Origin: Geodermatophilaceae bacterium
Lineage (GTDB): Bacteria; Actinomycetota; Actinomycetes; Mycobacteriales; Geodermatophilaceae
Length of the DNA stretch: 45,432 nucleotides
Assembly: GCA_013695685.1 (NCBI GenBank)
Contig: JACCZY010000138.1
Span: 1 to 45,432 of the forward strand
Direction: 5' to 3'
Shown here one piece after another: positions 15,593 through 23,836 of the stretch (position 1 is the stretch's first letter; each line of letters opens with the position of its first letter). Both the position numbers and the translations under genes were made by a program. The notes under the pieces were generated by a model. That model ran no database searches. It was not told the origin of the DNA and was given only the letters and a program-made list of their open reading frames with translations.

Positions 15593-18550
15593 GTGCACGC
15601 GGAGCGGTTCGGTGTCGACGCGATCCGCGAGCGGGTGCTGGCGGCGTGGACCGCATCCCCGGCCCGCTTCCGCGAGGACGCCAACGCCGAGGAGGACCTG
15701 GCCCTCGGCGGCTACCGGGACCGGCTAATCGTCGAGCTGGCGCAGAACGCGGTCGACGCCGCCGCGCGCGCCAGGCAGCCGGGCCGGCTGCGGCTGCGGG
15801 TGGCCGACGGTGTGCTCTGCGCGGCGAACACCGGCGCGGCACTGGACGCCGACGGCGTACAGGCGCTGGCGACGCTGCGCGCCTCCGCGAAACGCGACCA
15901 GGGCACCGTCGGCCGCTTCGGGGTCGGCTTCGCCGCCGTCCTCGCCGTCACTGACAACCCCCGGATCGTCTCCACCAGCGGCTGCATCGAGTTCGACGCC
16001 GACCGCACGCGGGCGCTGGTCTCCGCCGTCCCGGAGTTGGGCGATGAACTGGCCCGTCGCGGCGGCTCGGTGCCGGCGCTGCGGCTGCCGTTCGGCTGCG
16101 CGGGCACCCCACCGGACGGCTTCGACACCGAGGTGCGGCTGACGCTGCGGGCGGGAGCGGAGCAGGCGGTACGCCGCCAGCTCGACGAACTGGGCCCGGA
16201 GCTGTTGCTGTCGCTGCCCGGACTCGCCGAGGTCGATGTGGAGGGACGGCTGCTCACCCGGACCGACCTGGCGCCCGGCTCGGTCGAGCTGACCGACGGC
16301 GGGCGCACCCGGCGGTGGGCGCTGTCGACGGCCTCCGGTGACGTGCCCGCCGGTGTCCTGGCCGGCCGGCCGGTGGAGGAACGCGAGCGCACCACATGGT
16401 CGGTCTGCTGGGCGGTTCCGGTCGACGACGGCGTGGTGTCGCCGCTGTCCGGCCGGCAGGTCGTGCACGCTCCGACGCCGAGCGACGAGCCGCTGTCGCT
16501 CCCGGTCCGGTTGATCGCCACGTTCCCGCTGGCACCCGATCGGCGGCACGTTGCGCCGGGACCGCTGACAGACCACCTCGTCGCCAGTGCGGCGTCGGCG
16601 TACGCGGAACTGCTCTGCCGGCTCGAGCCCGATCCTGCTGTTCTCGCCCTCGTGCCGCGCCCTGGGCTGGCCGGGGCCGAACTGGACGCGGCCCTGAGCC
16701 GAGCCGTGCTCGCCGAGCTGCGGGAGACGGTCTGGCTGCCCACCGCAGCCGGTGCCCGGGTGCGCCCGGACCGGGCCGTGGCGCTCGACCCGGTATCGGA
16801 GGGCCTGGTAGCGGCACTCCTCGACGTGGTCCCGGGGCTGCTGCCGGCCTCGTGGTCTGCCCGCCGGAACGGCCCGGTGCTCGACGCGATCGGCATCGAT
16901 CGGCTGTCCGTGGCGGCTGTCGTCGAGCTGCTGTCCACTGTGGACAGACCTGCTGCCTGGTGGGCGGCGGCCTATGCGGCGCTGGGCGAGCTCGGCTCAC
17001 TGGACGACCCGGAGGCGCTCGCCGCCCTCCCCGTACCGCTTGCCGACGGCCGTACGGCGTACGGCGCCCGCGGACTGCTGTTGCCCGACCGGATGCTGCC
17101 GGCCGCCGAGCTGAGCGGTCTCGGACTGCGCCTGGTCGACCCGGCGGCCGTGCATCCGCTGCTGAAACGGCTCGGTGCCCGGCCGGCCACCGCCGCGGCC
17201 GTGTTGCTGGATCCAGTCGTCCGGGGAGCCGTCGAGGAGTCCCTGGACGAGGAGGATCCGGCGCCGATCGCCGGCGCGGTGCTTGCGCTGGTCCGTGCGG
17301 CCGGAGCGACCGTCGAGGAGTTCCCGTGGCTGGCAGACCTCGCCCTGCCGGACACCGGGGGCGGCTGGAGTGCCGCCGGTGAGCTGATGGTGCCCGGCTC
17401 GCCGCTCGGCGACGTACTGGCCGACACCTCGCTGGGTGTCGTCGACCCGGCTGCCGTTCAACGCTGGGGAGCGGCGGCCCTCGAGGCCGTCGGGGTGCTG
17501 GTCACGTTCGCCCTGCTCCGCGCCGAGGATGTCGAGGTCGGCGACGAGCTCGATCTGGACGCGGCCGACGAGTGGTACGACGCGGTCCTGGACCGGCTCC
17601 CACCGACCGACGTGCCGCCGATCCTCCACACCGTCCTTGGAGTGCGCGACCTGGAACGGGTCAGGGCGGACGGCTGGCCGGTCGCACTGTCGCTCCTGGC
17701 GCGGCTGCCCGGCGAGGTGTTCGATCCCCTCCTCGTCGGGCTGTCGGGCGGGCAGTCGGCCCGGCTGCCGTCGTACACGACATGGTGGTTGTCGACGCAC
17801 CCGGTGCTGGACGGCCGACGTCCAGATCGGTTGCGGCGCAACGGATCTGATGAACTGAGCGGCCTGTACGACGAGGCACCGGATGACACGCCGGACATCC
17901 TCGTGTGTCCGTCCAGAGTGGACGACGTACTAGCCGATCCGGAGTCGGCGCTGGATCTGCTCGCTCGGCTGGGTGATCCGCGGCGAGCGGTGTCGAACGC
18001 CGTACTTGACGGGATCTACGGGCGCCTCGGGGCCGCCCTGGACGACGTCGACGTCAGCCCTCCGGCCCGGGTGCGGACGGTTGCCGGCGCGGTGGTCGCG
18101 CGCGACATGGCCGTCGTGCTCGATGCGCCGTTCCTGCTGCCGTTGCTGGATCGCGCGGTGGTCCCCGCCGGTCCAGCTGCGGTAGCGGTGGCCGACCTGC
18201 TCGACCTGCCGTTGGCCTCGGAACGCGTCACGGCCGAGGTCACGTCGCGCCCTGACCAGCTGACCGCCTGGCGGGATCTGCCCGGGGCGGCCTCGGCGGC
18301 GCGGCGGCTAAGGCTGTCCGAGCTGCCGGGCCGGGTCGCGATCCACATCAAGTTGACCGTCGACGACCGGCGGGTCGACTGGTGGGCGAACGGTGACGCC
18401 GACCATGTGAGCGAGGATGCGGGGGCGGCGGCGCTCGGTCGCGTGCTCGCCTGGCGCCATGGGGCCTGGCAGCTGCGCGCGGCCCTGGCGGAGGCGTTCG
18501 CGCGCCCGGAGGATGCCACCGCGTTGGCCGCCGAGGACTCCGCGGGCTGA
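15593..18550 (+). CDS. Sacsin N-terminal ATPase-like (GHKL) protein
   Basis: A 985-residue protein with an N-terminal GHKL-type ATPase domain related to sacsin and Hsp90. The N-box reads ELAQNAVDAA (Glu48, Asn52), the G1-like box ANTGAALDADGV (78-89), and the glycine box GTVGRFGVGFAAVL (104-117). The remaining ~850 residues are rich in Leu, Val, Ala and Asp with no recognisable domain or membrane segment, as expected for a large cytosolic scaffold. Chaperone activity is inferred from the ATPase fold only. GTG 15593 lies 8 bp after the DUF3027 stop, and the pairing recurs in actinobacteria (from memory), suggesting a shared process. Convergent with the DUF2530 gene across 131 bp. Confidence 0.85.
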   Translation: MHAERFGVDAIRERVLAAWTASPARFREDANAEEDLALGGYRDRLIVELAQNAVDAAARARQPGRLRLRVADGVLCAANTGAALDADGVQALATLRASAKRDQGTVGRFGVGFAAVLAVTDNPRIVSTSGCIEFDADRTRALVSAVPELGDELARRGGSVPALRLPFGCAGTPPDGFDTEVRLTLRAGAEQAVRRQLDELGPELLLSLPGLAEVDVEGRLLTRTDLAPGSVELTDGGRTRRWALSTASGDVPAGVLAGRPVEERERTTWSVCWAVPVDDGVVSPLSGRQVVHAPTPSDEPLSLPVRLIATFPLAPDRRHVAPGPLTDHLVASAASAYAELLCRLEPDPAVLALVPRPGLAGAELDAALSRAVLAELRETVWLPTAAGARVRPDRAVALDPVSEGLVAALLDVVPGLLPASWSARRNGPVLDAIGIDRLSVAAVVELLSTVDRPAAWWAAAYAALGELGSLDDPEALAALPVPLADGRTAYGARGLLLPDRMLPAAELSGLGLRLVDPAAVHPLLKRLGARPATAAAVLLDPVVRGAVEESLDEEDPAPIAGAVLALVRAAGATVEEFPWLADLALPDTGGGWSAAGELMVPGSPLGDVLADTSLGVVDPAAVQRWGAAALEAVGVLVTFALLRAEDVEVGDELDLDAADEWYDAVLDRLPPTDVPPILHTVLGVRDLERVRADGWPVALSLLARLPGEVFDPLLVGLSGGQSARLPSYTTWWLSTHPVLDGRRPDRLRRNGSDELSGLYDEAPDDTPDILVCPSRVDDVLADPESALDLLARLGDPRRAVSNAVLDGIYGRLGAALDDVDVSPPARVRTVAGAVVARDMAVVLDAPFLLPLLDRAVVPAGPAAVAVADLLDLPLASERVTAEVTSRPDQLTAWRDLPGAASAARRLRLSELPGRVAIHIKLTVDDRRVDWWANGDADHVSEDAGAAALGRVLAWRHGAWQLRAALAEAFARPEDATALAAEDSAG

Positions 18551-18608
18551 CGGCGGGCTCATTGCGGGTTAGCTCCGGGACTCGCGAATGTCCGCGCGGA
18601 ACAGCGAC

Positions 18609-18653
18609 ATCGGATGCGCAGTTGGCTTCTCGATGACCAAGACCGCATCCGAT
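18609..18653. terminator. Hairpin between convergent genes
   Basis: ATCGGATGCG (18609-18618) pairs perfectly with CGCATCCGAT (18644-18653); inside the 25-nt loop TTGG and CCAA can extend the stem after a bulge. It lies midway between the ATPase stop and the stop of the DUF2530 gene, consistent with a bidirectional terminator. Confidence 0.6.
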
Positions 18654-18681
18654 CAACCCAATTTTCGGCGACGCGAAGCTG

Positions 18682-18909
18682 TCAGCGGCGCCGGCGTTGC
18701 TGGCGCCCGGCGATCCACAGACCCAGCAGTCCCAGGAGCCAGCCGGCCAAGGCGGTCCACAGCCACACCAGCTGCCCCGCGTCGGCCAGCCGGCCGGCGA
18801 AGAGGAGCAGCACCACGAACGCGACGAACCATGCCGCAATACCGGCCACGATGACCGTGGTCGCGTTGACGTCGAGCGGCTCGGGAGCGGGCCGCAGCGG
18901 CCGGGGCAT
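18682..18909 (-). CDS. DUF2530 small membrane protein
   Basis: A 75-residue protein with two membrane helices (TTVIVAGIAAWFVAFVVLLL and LWTALAGWLLGLLGLWIA), a short N-terminus ending in EPLDVNAT, and a basic tail GRQQRRRR. The layout and the PLDV...WLWTALAG pattern match DUF2530, a two-helix actinobacterial family of unknown function (M. tuberculosis Rv0879c is a member, from memory). The ATG is preceded by a -10 hexamer at leaderless spacing. It diverges from the purine permease gene. Confidence 0.82.
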   Translation of the reverse strand: MPRPLRPAPEPLDVNATTVIVAGIAAWFVAFVVLLLFAGRLADAGQLVWLWTALAGWLLGLLGLWIAGRQQRRRR

Positions 18910-18915
18910 GCGGGC

Positions 18916-18921
18916 AGGATA
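18916..18921 (-). promoter_or_regulatory. -10 element TATCCT, apparent leaderless start
   Basis: On the minus strand TATCCT is followed by 6 nt and the ATG of the DUF2530 gene. There is no Shine-Dalgarno sequence. Confidence 0.55.
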
Positions 18922-19007
18922 CGGGCGGGTGTCGCAGCGGTATGCCGGCGGCGAGCTCTGGCACGCTGTCGCCTGTCAGCCCCTGAGCGCGTCCCGATGA
19001 GGTGGCC

Positions 19008-20510
19008 ATGACCCTTCCGAACCAGCCCGGTAAGGCCCGCACAGCCGGCGCAACCTCAGCGTCGGTTCCGCCGGCGCCACGCAACGGGATCGACCGGTAC
19101 TTCGAGATCAGCCACCGCGGCTCGACGGTGGCCCGCGAGGTCCGTGGTGGCCTCGTGACGTTCATGACGATGGCCTACATCGTCGTACTCAACCCGATCA
19201 TCATCGGGACGACGCCGGACGCCGACGGGCTCGTCCTCGGCATCCCCGCAGTAGCCGCCGTCACCGCTCTCGTCGCTGCCGTGATGACGATCCTGATGGG
19301 CGTCGTCGGCAAGTACCCCTTCGCGCTCGCGACCGGCCTCGGGATCAACGCGCTCGTTGCGTTCGGCATCGCCAGCCAGATGTCCTGGGCCGACGCGATG
19401 GGTTTGGTGGTTCTCGAAGGGCTGGTCATTACTCTGCTGGTCCTGACCGGCCTGCGAACGGCGATCATGCACGCCATCCCGCAGGAGCTCAAGGCCGCGA
19501 TAGGCGTCGGGATCGGCCTGTTCCTCGCGTTCATCGGCCTCGTGGACGCGGGCTTCGCCCGGCGCAGCGACGCCGGTCCGGTGCCCGTTCAACTCGGGTA
19601 CGGCGGGCTGCTCCGCGGCTGGCCGCTGCTCATCTTCTGCCTCGGGCTGCTGCTCATGGGCGTGCTGGTCGCCAAGAAGGTCAGGGGGGCGATCCTGATC
19701 GGCATCGTCGTCACGACGGTGGTCGCCATCGTCGTGGAGGCGATCGCCAAGATCGGCCCGGCGGTGACCGACGCCGACGGTGTGGTGACCAGCTTCGGCT
19801 GGCAGCTCAACACGCCGACGGTGCCCGGGGACGTCGTACGCATCCCCGATCTGAGTCTGCTCGGCAACTTCTCCCTGTTCGGCGGCTTCGACCGGGTGGC
19901 CGTCGTGACGGCGCTGCTGCTCGTCTTCACGCTGCTGTTGACCGACTTCTTCGACACGATGGGAACGGTCGTCGCGGTCGGCGCCGAGGGCAACTTACTG
20001 GACAAGAACGGGCAGCTGCCGGGGATTCAGCGGGTGCTCCTCGTCGACTCGCTGGCAGCAGCGGCCGGCGGTGCAGCGAGTGCGTCATCTAACACCACGT
20101 ACATCGAATCGGCGGCCGGCGTGGGAGACGGCGCCCGCACCGGTCTGGCCAGCGTCGTGACCGGGGCGCTGTTCGTGGTCGCACTGTTCTTTACCCCGCT
20201 GGTCGAGGTCGTCCCGTTCGAGGCGGCCACGGCCGCGCTCGTCATCGTCGGCGCACTGATGATCACCCAGATCCGGCAGATCGATTTGTCCGACTTCTCG
20301 ATCGCACTGCCCGCGTTCCTCACCATCGTGGTCATGCCGTTCACGTTCTCCATCGCCAACGGCATCGGGGCCGGCTTCATCGCCTGGGTGGTGCTGCGGG
20401 CGGCGGCCGGACGGGCCAGGGACATCCACCCGCTGCTCTGGGTCACCGCTGCATTGTTCGTCGTTTACTTCGCGATCGACCCGTTGAGCACGTTGCTGGG
20501 AGCGGGCTGA
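19008..20510 (+). CDS. NCS2 purine permease (AzgA-like)
   Basis: A 500-residue membrane transporter of the nucleobase:cation symporter-2 superfamily, AzgA/GhxP branch, expected to import adenine, guanine or hypoxanthine with protons. The N-terminus GIDRYFEISHRGSTVAREVR followed by GGLVTFMTMAYIVVLNP is the family start, and the signature SSNTTYIESAAGVGDGARTG lies near residues 360-380. The length is slightly above the ~430-480 typical because of a 30-residue Ala/Pro-rich N-terminus. ATG 19008 is preferred over the in-frame GTG at 19002 because GAGGTGG sits at the right distance. No purine riboswitch-like fold was recognised upstream. Confidence 0.93.
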   Translation: MTLPNQPGKARTAGATSASVPPAPRNGIDRYFEISHRGSTVAREVRGGLVTFMTMAYIVVLNPIIIGTTPDADGLVLGIPAVAAVTALVAAVMTILMGVVGKYPFALATGLGINALVAFGIASQMSWADAMGLVVLEGLVITLLVLTGLRTAIMHAIPQELKAAIGVGIGLFLAFIGLVDAGFARRSDAGPVPVQLGYGGLLRGWPLLIFCLGLLLMGVLVAKKVRGAILIGIVVTTVVAIVVEAIAKIGPAVTDADGVVTSFGWQLNTPTVPGDVVRIPDLSLLGNFSLFGGFDRVAVVTALLLVFTLLLTDFFDTMGTVVAVGAEGNLLDKNGQLPGIQRVLLVDSLAAAAGGAASASSNTTYIESAAGVGDGARTGLASVVTGALFVVALFFTPLVEVVPFEAATAALVIVGALMITQIRQIDLSDFSIALPAFLTIVVMPFTFSIANGIGAGFIAWVVLRAAAGRARDIHPLLWVTAALFVVYFAIDPLSTLLGAG

Positions 20511-20539
20511 GGGCGCCCCGACTCAGTGGTCGGGGACGA

Positions 20540-20562
20540 GATCGTAAGGTAAGCTAACGATC
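20540..20562 (+). promoter_or_regulatory. Pseudo-palindromic MarR operator over the -10 region
   Basis: GATCGTAAG (20540-20548) and CTAACGATC (20554-20562) are inverted repeats with 8 of 9 positions matching and a 5-bp spacer. Within this lies TAAGCT (20550-20555), exactly 7 nt before the GTG of the marR gene, fitting a leaderless promoter. A dimeric repressor bound here would cover the -10 element and transcription start, so negative autoregulation is likely. Confidence 0.65.
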
Positions 20563-20997
20563 GTGCCGGTGAAGACAGCGACCCCTCCCGCCCTGGCGCA
20601 CGACCTGCGCCTGGCGGTGATGAGGTTGTCACGCCGGTTGCGTTCCCAGCGGGCCGACACGTCGATGACGCTGACCCACCTCGCGGCGTTGTCCACGCTG
20701 TACGCCAAGGGGCCGCTGACCCCCGGTGAGCTGGCCGCGCACGAGAAGGTGCAACCACCCTCGATGACGCGGGTGGTGTGTGCCCTGGAGGAGCGCGGGT
20801 TCGTCCTGCGTACACCGCACCCGACCGACGGCCGGCAGGTCATCGTCAGCCTCACCCCCGCGGCAGCGGACTTCTTGCAGGAGGAGATCCGGATGCGCGA
20901 AGCGTGGTTGTCGAAGCGGCTGGCCGAGCTGAGTACGGGAGAGCGGGACATCCTCCAAGCGGCCAGTGAGGTCATCGGTCGCCTCGTCGACTCATGA
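20563..20997 (+). CDS. MarR-family transcriptional regulator (Rv0880-like)
   Basis: A 144-residue winged-helix protein. The helix-turn-helix runs through LTHLAALSTLYAKGPLTPGE and EKVQPPSMTRVVCALEERG, and the wing through TPHPTDGRQVIVSLTPAAADF. It begins at GTG 20563 (VPVKTATPPALAHDLRLAVM), immediately after a 23-bp pseudo-palindrome that also contains the promoter. An MFS exporter gene begins 22 bp after its stop with its own -10 element, so the regulator probably controls both. From memory, M. tuberculosis has a MarR gene at the same place in the gene order (Rv0880). Confidence 0.93.
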   Translation: MPVKTATPPALAHDLRLAVMRLSRRLRSQRADTSMTLTHLAALSTLYAKGPLTPGELAAHEKVQPPSMTRVVCALEERGFVLRTPHPTDGRQVIVSLTPAAADFLQEEIRMREAWLSKRLAELSTGERDILQAASEVIGRLVDS

Positions 20998-21006
20998 TCA
21001 GACTCA

Positions 21007-21012
21007 TAATCT
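21007..21012 (+). promoter_or_regulatory. -10 element TAATCT before the MFS gene
   Basis: TAATCT is followed by 7 nt and GTG 21020. Just before it, GACTCATGAT and GACTCATAAT (20990-20999 and 21001-21010) form a near-perfect direct repeat that could be a second regulator site. Confidence 0.5.
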
Positions 21013-21019
21013 CAGGCTC

Positions 21020-22324
21020 GTGATCTCTCCACCAGCTCCTGTCAGGGCGCCGAAGCACGGCGGCATGTTCGCGTCCCTGCAAGTGCGCAACTACCGGCTC
21101 TTCGCCAGTGGCAGCCTCGTCTCCAACACCGGCACCTGGATGCAGCGGGTCGCCCAGGACTGGCTGGTTCTGGAACTGTCGAACGGCAGCGGCGTCGCGC
21201 TCGGCCTCGTCACCGCGTTGCAGTTCGGCCCGATTCTCGTCTTCGGCATGTACGGCGGAATGCTCGCCGACCGCTACGACAAGCGGACGCTGCTCTTCGC
21301 CACTCAGGCATCGATGGGTTTGCTGGCCCTCGTCCTCGGGGTGCTGGACCTCGTCAACGTGGTCGCCCTGTGGCATGTCTACGTCCTGGCTACCGGGCTC
21401 GGTATCGCCACGGCGTTGGACACGCCCATCCGGCAGGCCTTCGTCTCCGAACTGGTAGGCCCGGAACGCCTGACGAACGCCGTGGGGCTGAACTCCTCCA
21501 CGTTCAACGCCGCTCGCCTCGTCGGCCCTGCCGTGGCCGGTCTGCTGATCGCAGCGTTCAGCACCGCCCCGGTCTTCTTCATCAATGCCGCCAGTTTCGG
21601 GGTCACGCTCTTCGCGCTGACCCGGATGCGTCCCGCTGAGCTGTTCGGGACCACCCGGGTCGCCCGCGGGAAGGGCCAGCTGCGCGAGGCGCTGCGCTAC
21701 GTCCGCGCCCGACCGGATCTGATGCTGCCGATGCTGCTGGTGTTCATCGTCGGCACGTTCGGCCTGAACTTCCAGCTGACCACCGCGTTGATGGCCCGCG
21801 AAGTGTTCAAGCTCGACGCGGCCGCGTTCGGGTTGCTCGGCAGCTGCGTCGCAGTCGGCTCGCTGACCGGGGCGCTGCTGTCCGCCCGTCGCCGGGAGCG
21901 GCCACGGCTGCGGCTGTTGATCGGGGCGGCGATGGTCTTCGGCGTACTGGAGATGATTGCCGGGGTGATGCCGACGTTCGCCAGCTTTGCGATCCTGCTC
22001 GTCCCGACCGGGGCGGCGGCGCTGACGTTTATCATCGCGGCGAACTCCTCGGTGCAACTCGGGACCGACGCCACGATGCGCGGCCGGGTGATGGCGCTTT
22101 ACCTGCTCTTCTTCATGGGCGGCACCCCGATCGGTGCACCGATCGTCGGCTGGCTCTCGGAGAACTTCGGGGCTCGATCCGGCATCATCATCGGCGGGTT
22201 ATGCTGCGTCCTCGCCGCCGCGGCCATCGGTGCCCGGCTCGCCGTGCAGAGCGGCCTCCGGGTGGAGGCGCACGTCACGCGGCGGCCGCACCTGCAGCTG
22301 CGTACGCCGGCGGTGAAGCTCTAG
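21020..22324 (+). CDS. MFS exporter (EntS/DHA3-like)
   Basis: A 434-residue, 12-helix transporter. SLQVRNYRLFASGSLVSNTG then TWMQRVAQDWLVLELS is the typical first helix of the DHA3 (EntS-like) branch, and GGMLADRYDKRTLLF is the loop 2-3 motif. FMGGTPIGAPIVGWLSENFG occurs near the C-terminal helices. Members export siderophores, macrolides or other small molecules; the substrate here is unknown. GTG 21020 is chosen because of the -10 element 7 nt upstream; the frame is open further back, but that region belongs to the marR coding sequence. Its position after marR suggests regulated efflux. Confidence 0.92.
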   Translation: MISPPAPVRAPKHGGMFASLQVRNYRLFASGSLVSNTGTWMQRVAQDWLVLELSNGSGVALGLVTALQFGPILVFGMYGGMLADRYDKRTLLFATQASMGLLALVLGVLDLVNVVALWHVYVLATGLGIATALDTPIRQAFVSELVGPERLTNAVGLNSSTFNAARLVGPAVAGLLIAAFSTAPVFFINAASFGVTLFALTRMRPAELFGTTRVARGKGQLREALRYVRARPDLMLPMLLVFIVGTFGLNFQLTTALMAREVFKLDAAAFGLLGSCVAVGSLTGALLSARRRERPRLRLLIGAAMVFGVLEMIAGVMPTFASFAILLVPTGAAALTFIIAANSSVQLGTDATMRGRVMALYLLFFMGGTPIGAPIVGWLSENFGARSGIIIGGLCCVLAAAAIGARLAVQSGLRVEAHVTRRPHLQLRTPAVKL

Positions 22325-22401
22325 CCGCCAATCAGTCCCGGCCGACCGGGTCGACAGCTGATTTCCCTTGCTGAGGCGGCACAGGCGGCTTACGGTGGGC
22401 C

Positions 22402-22818
22402 ATGCCCAGCAGCGGGGGCGGTATCGGCGAGACAGTGCTCCTCTGCGTCCTGCTCGTCATCGTCTTGGGCACGCCGCTCTTCGGCGGCTACCTGATGCGC
22501 GCCGGCCGGCGACTGATCGACCGCGTGCGTGAGCGGGGGCCGGCGCCGCCTGCGGCCACCCGGCCCACCGGGCAGCTCGTCGACGACCTGCGCAGGTTGT
22601 CGCGACTGCTGGCCGAGCTGCCGCCCGGGGCACCATGGGCTCGACAGCACGGGACGCAGCTGGCCTACGACGACGTGCTCGTCGAGCTGTGCCGAGCCCT
22701 CGACATCGACCACGACCTGGCCACCTTGCCGAGGGGGATGACCCGGGACGTGGAGCGGCTCCGGGTGGAGGACGCCTTGTACGCCCTGGGCCTGCGCATC
22801 CACACCGTCGGCACCTGA
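22402..22818 (+). CDS. Hypothetical protein with one N-terminal membrane helix
   Basis: A 138-residue protein. One hydrophobic helix lies near residues 9-31 (ETVLLCVLLVIVLGTPLFGG), followed by a basic stretch and a cytosolic helical domain (LVDDLRRLSRLLAELPPG, then AYDDVLVELCRALDI and DVERLRVEDALYALGLRI). Several actinobacterial hypothetical proteins share this layout; no function is known to me. TACGGT (22391-22396) ends 5 nt before the ATG, which suggests a leaderless transcript. The gene runs convergently into the aldo/keto reductase gene with only 19 bp between stops. Confidence 0.8.
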   Translation: MPSSGGGIGETVLLCVLLVIVLGTPLFGGYLMRAGRRLIDRVRERGPAPPAATRPTGQLVDDLRRLSRLLAELPPGAPWARQHGTQLAYDDVLVELCRALDIDHDLATLPRGMTRDVERLRVEDALYALGLRIHTVGT

Positions 22819-22837
22819 TTCCCGGTCGGCTACCGGC

Positions 22838-23809
22838 TCACCAGGCGTAGTCCTCCGGGGCGGTCTCGTAGCCGGGGAAGATGTCGTCCAGCCGGTCGAG
22901 TGCGTCAGTGTCCAGCGACAGCCGGGCGGCGCTGAGCGCACCGTCCAACTGCTCGAGGGTCCGCGGCCCGACGATCGGCGCGGTCACCACCGGCTGGTGC
23001 ATCAGCCAGGCCAGCCCCACCTCGGCCGGATCGGAACCCATTTCGTCGCAGAGCGCCTCGTACGCCGTGATCGCCTTGCGGTTGGCCTTGAGCAACTCCT
23101 TGGCCCGACCGGCACTGCGGCGCTTGCCCTTGCGCTCCTTCTTGAGAACGCCGGACAGCAGCCCGCCGTGCAGCGGACTCCACGGGATCAGCCCGAGGCC
23201 GTAGTGTTCGCAGACCGGGATCACCTCCCGCTCGACGTCGCGGGTGAGCAAGTTGTAGATCGACTGCTCGCTGACCAGGCCCAGGAAGTTGCGCCGGGCG
23301 GCTGCCTCATTGGCGGCCGCGATGTGCCAGCCGGCGAAGTTGGAGCTTCCGGCGTACAGGATCTTGCCTTGGGCAACGAGGACCTCGACGGCCTGCCAGA
23401 TCTCGTCCCAGGAGGTGTCTCGGTCCACGTGGTGGAACTGGTACAGGTCGATGTAGTCGGTGTTGAGCCGGCGCAGCGATGCCTCGCAGGCGCGGCGGAT
23501 GTTCAGCGCTGACAGTTTGCCGTTGTTCGGCCACTCGTCCATGTCGCCGTACAGCTTGGTCGCGAGTACGACGCGGTCACGCCGCTCGCCGCCCAGTCCG
23601 AACCAGCTGCCGACGATCTCCTCGGTGTGGCCCTTGTTCTCCCCCCAGCCGTAGACGTTGGCGGTGTCGAAGAAGTTGATGCCGTGCTCGATCGCCTGGT
23701 CCATGATCTCGTGCGAGTCCTCCTCGGAGGTCTCCGGGCCGAAGTTCATGGTGCCGAGGCAGAGGCGGCTGACGCGCAGGCCGGTGCGGCCGAGGTGGGT
23801 GTAGTCCAT
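22838..23809 (-). CDS. Aldo/keto reductase
   Basis: A 323-residue NADPH-dependent oxidoreductase with a (beta/alpha)8 barrel. The catalytic tetrad is visible: Asp48 (FFDTANVYG), Tyr53, Lys85 (VLATKLYG) and His126 (LYQFHHVD). The cofactor-binding segment PIVGPRTLEQLDGAL lies near the C-terminus. The GWGENKGHTEEIVG loop and NFGPETSEEDS place it with the AKR11/YhdN-like soluble enzymes; the physiological substrate is unknown. ATG 23809 (MDYTHLGRTGLRVSR) is the family start; a longer frame to 23938 would overlap the divergent thioesterase gene. Confidence 0.94.
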   Translation of the reverse strand: MDYTHLGRTGLRVSRLCLGTMNFGPETSEEDSHEIMDQAIEHGINFFDTANVYGWGENKGHTEEIVGSWFGLGGERRDRVVLATKLYGDMDEWPNNGKLSALNIRRACEASLRRLNTDYIDLYQFHHVDRDTSWDEIWQAVEVLVAQGKILYAGSSNFAGWHIAAANEAAARRNFLGLVSEQSIYNLLTRDVEREVIPVCEHYGLGLIPWSPLHGGLLSGVLKKERKGKRRSAGRAKELLKANRKAITAYEALCDEMGSDPAEVGLAWLMHQPVVTAPIVGPRTLEQLDGALSAARLSLDTDALDRLDDIFPGYETAPEDYAW

Positions 23810-23836
23810 GTCGTCAAGCCTGGCACGCTGCCCGTT

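Noticed and set aside
18910-19007. Purine riboswitch upstream of the purine permease
   Set aside because: No conserved purine-aptamer core or terminator/anti-terminator pair could be recognised in this 98-bp gap.
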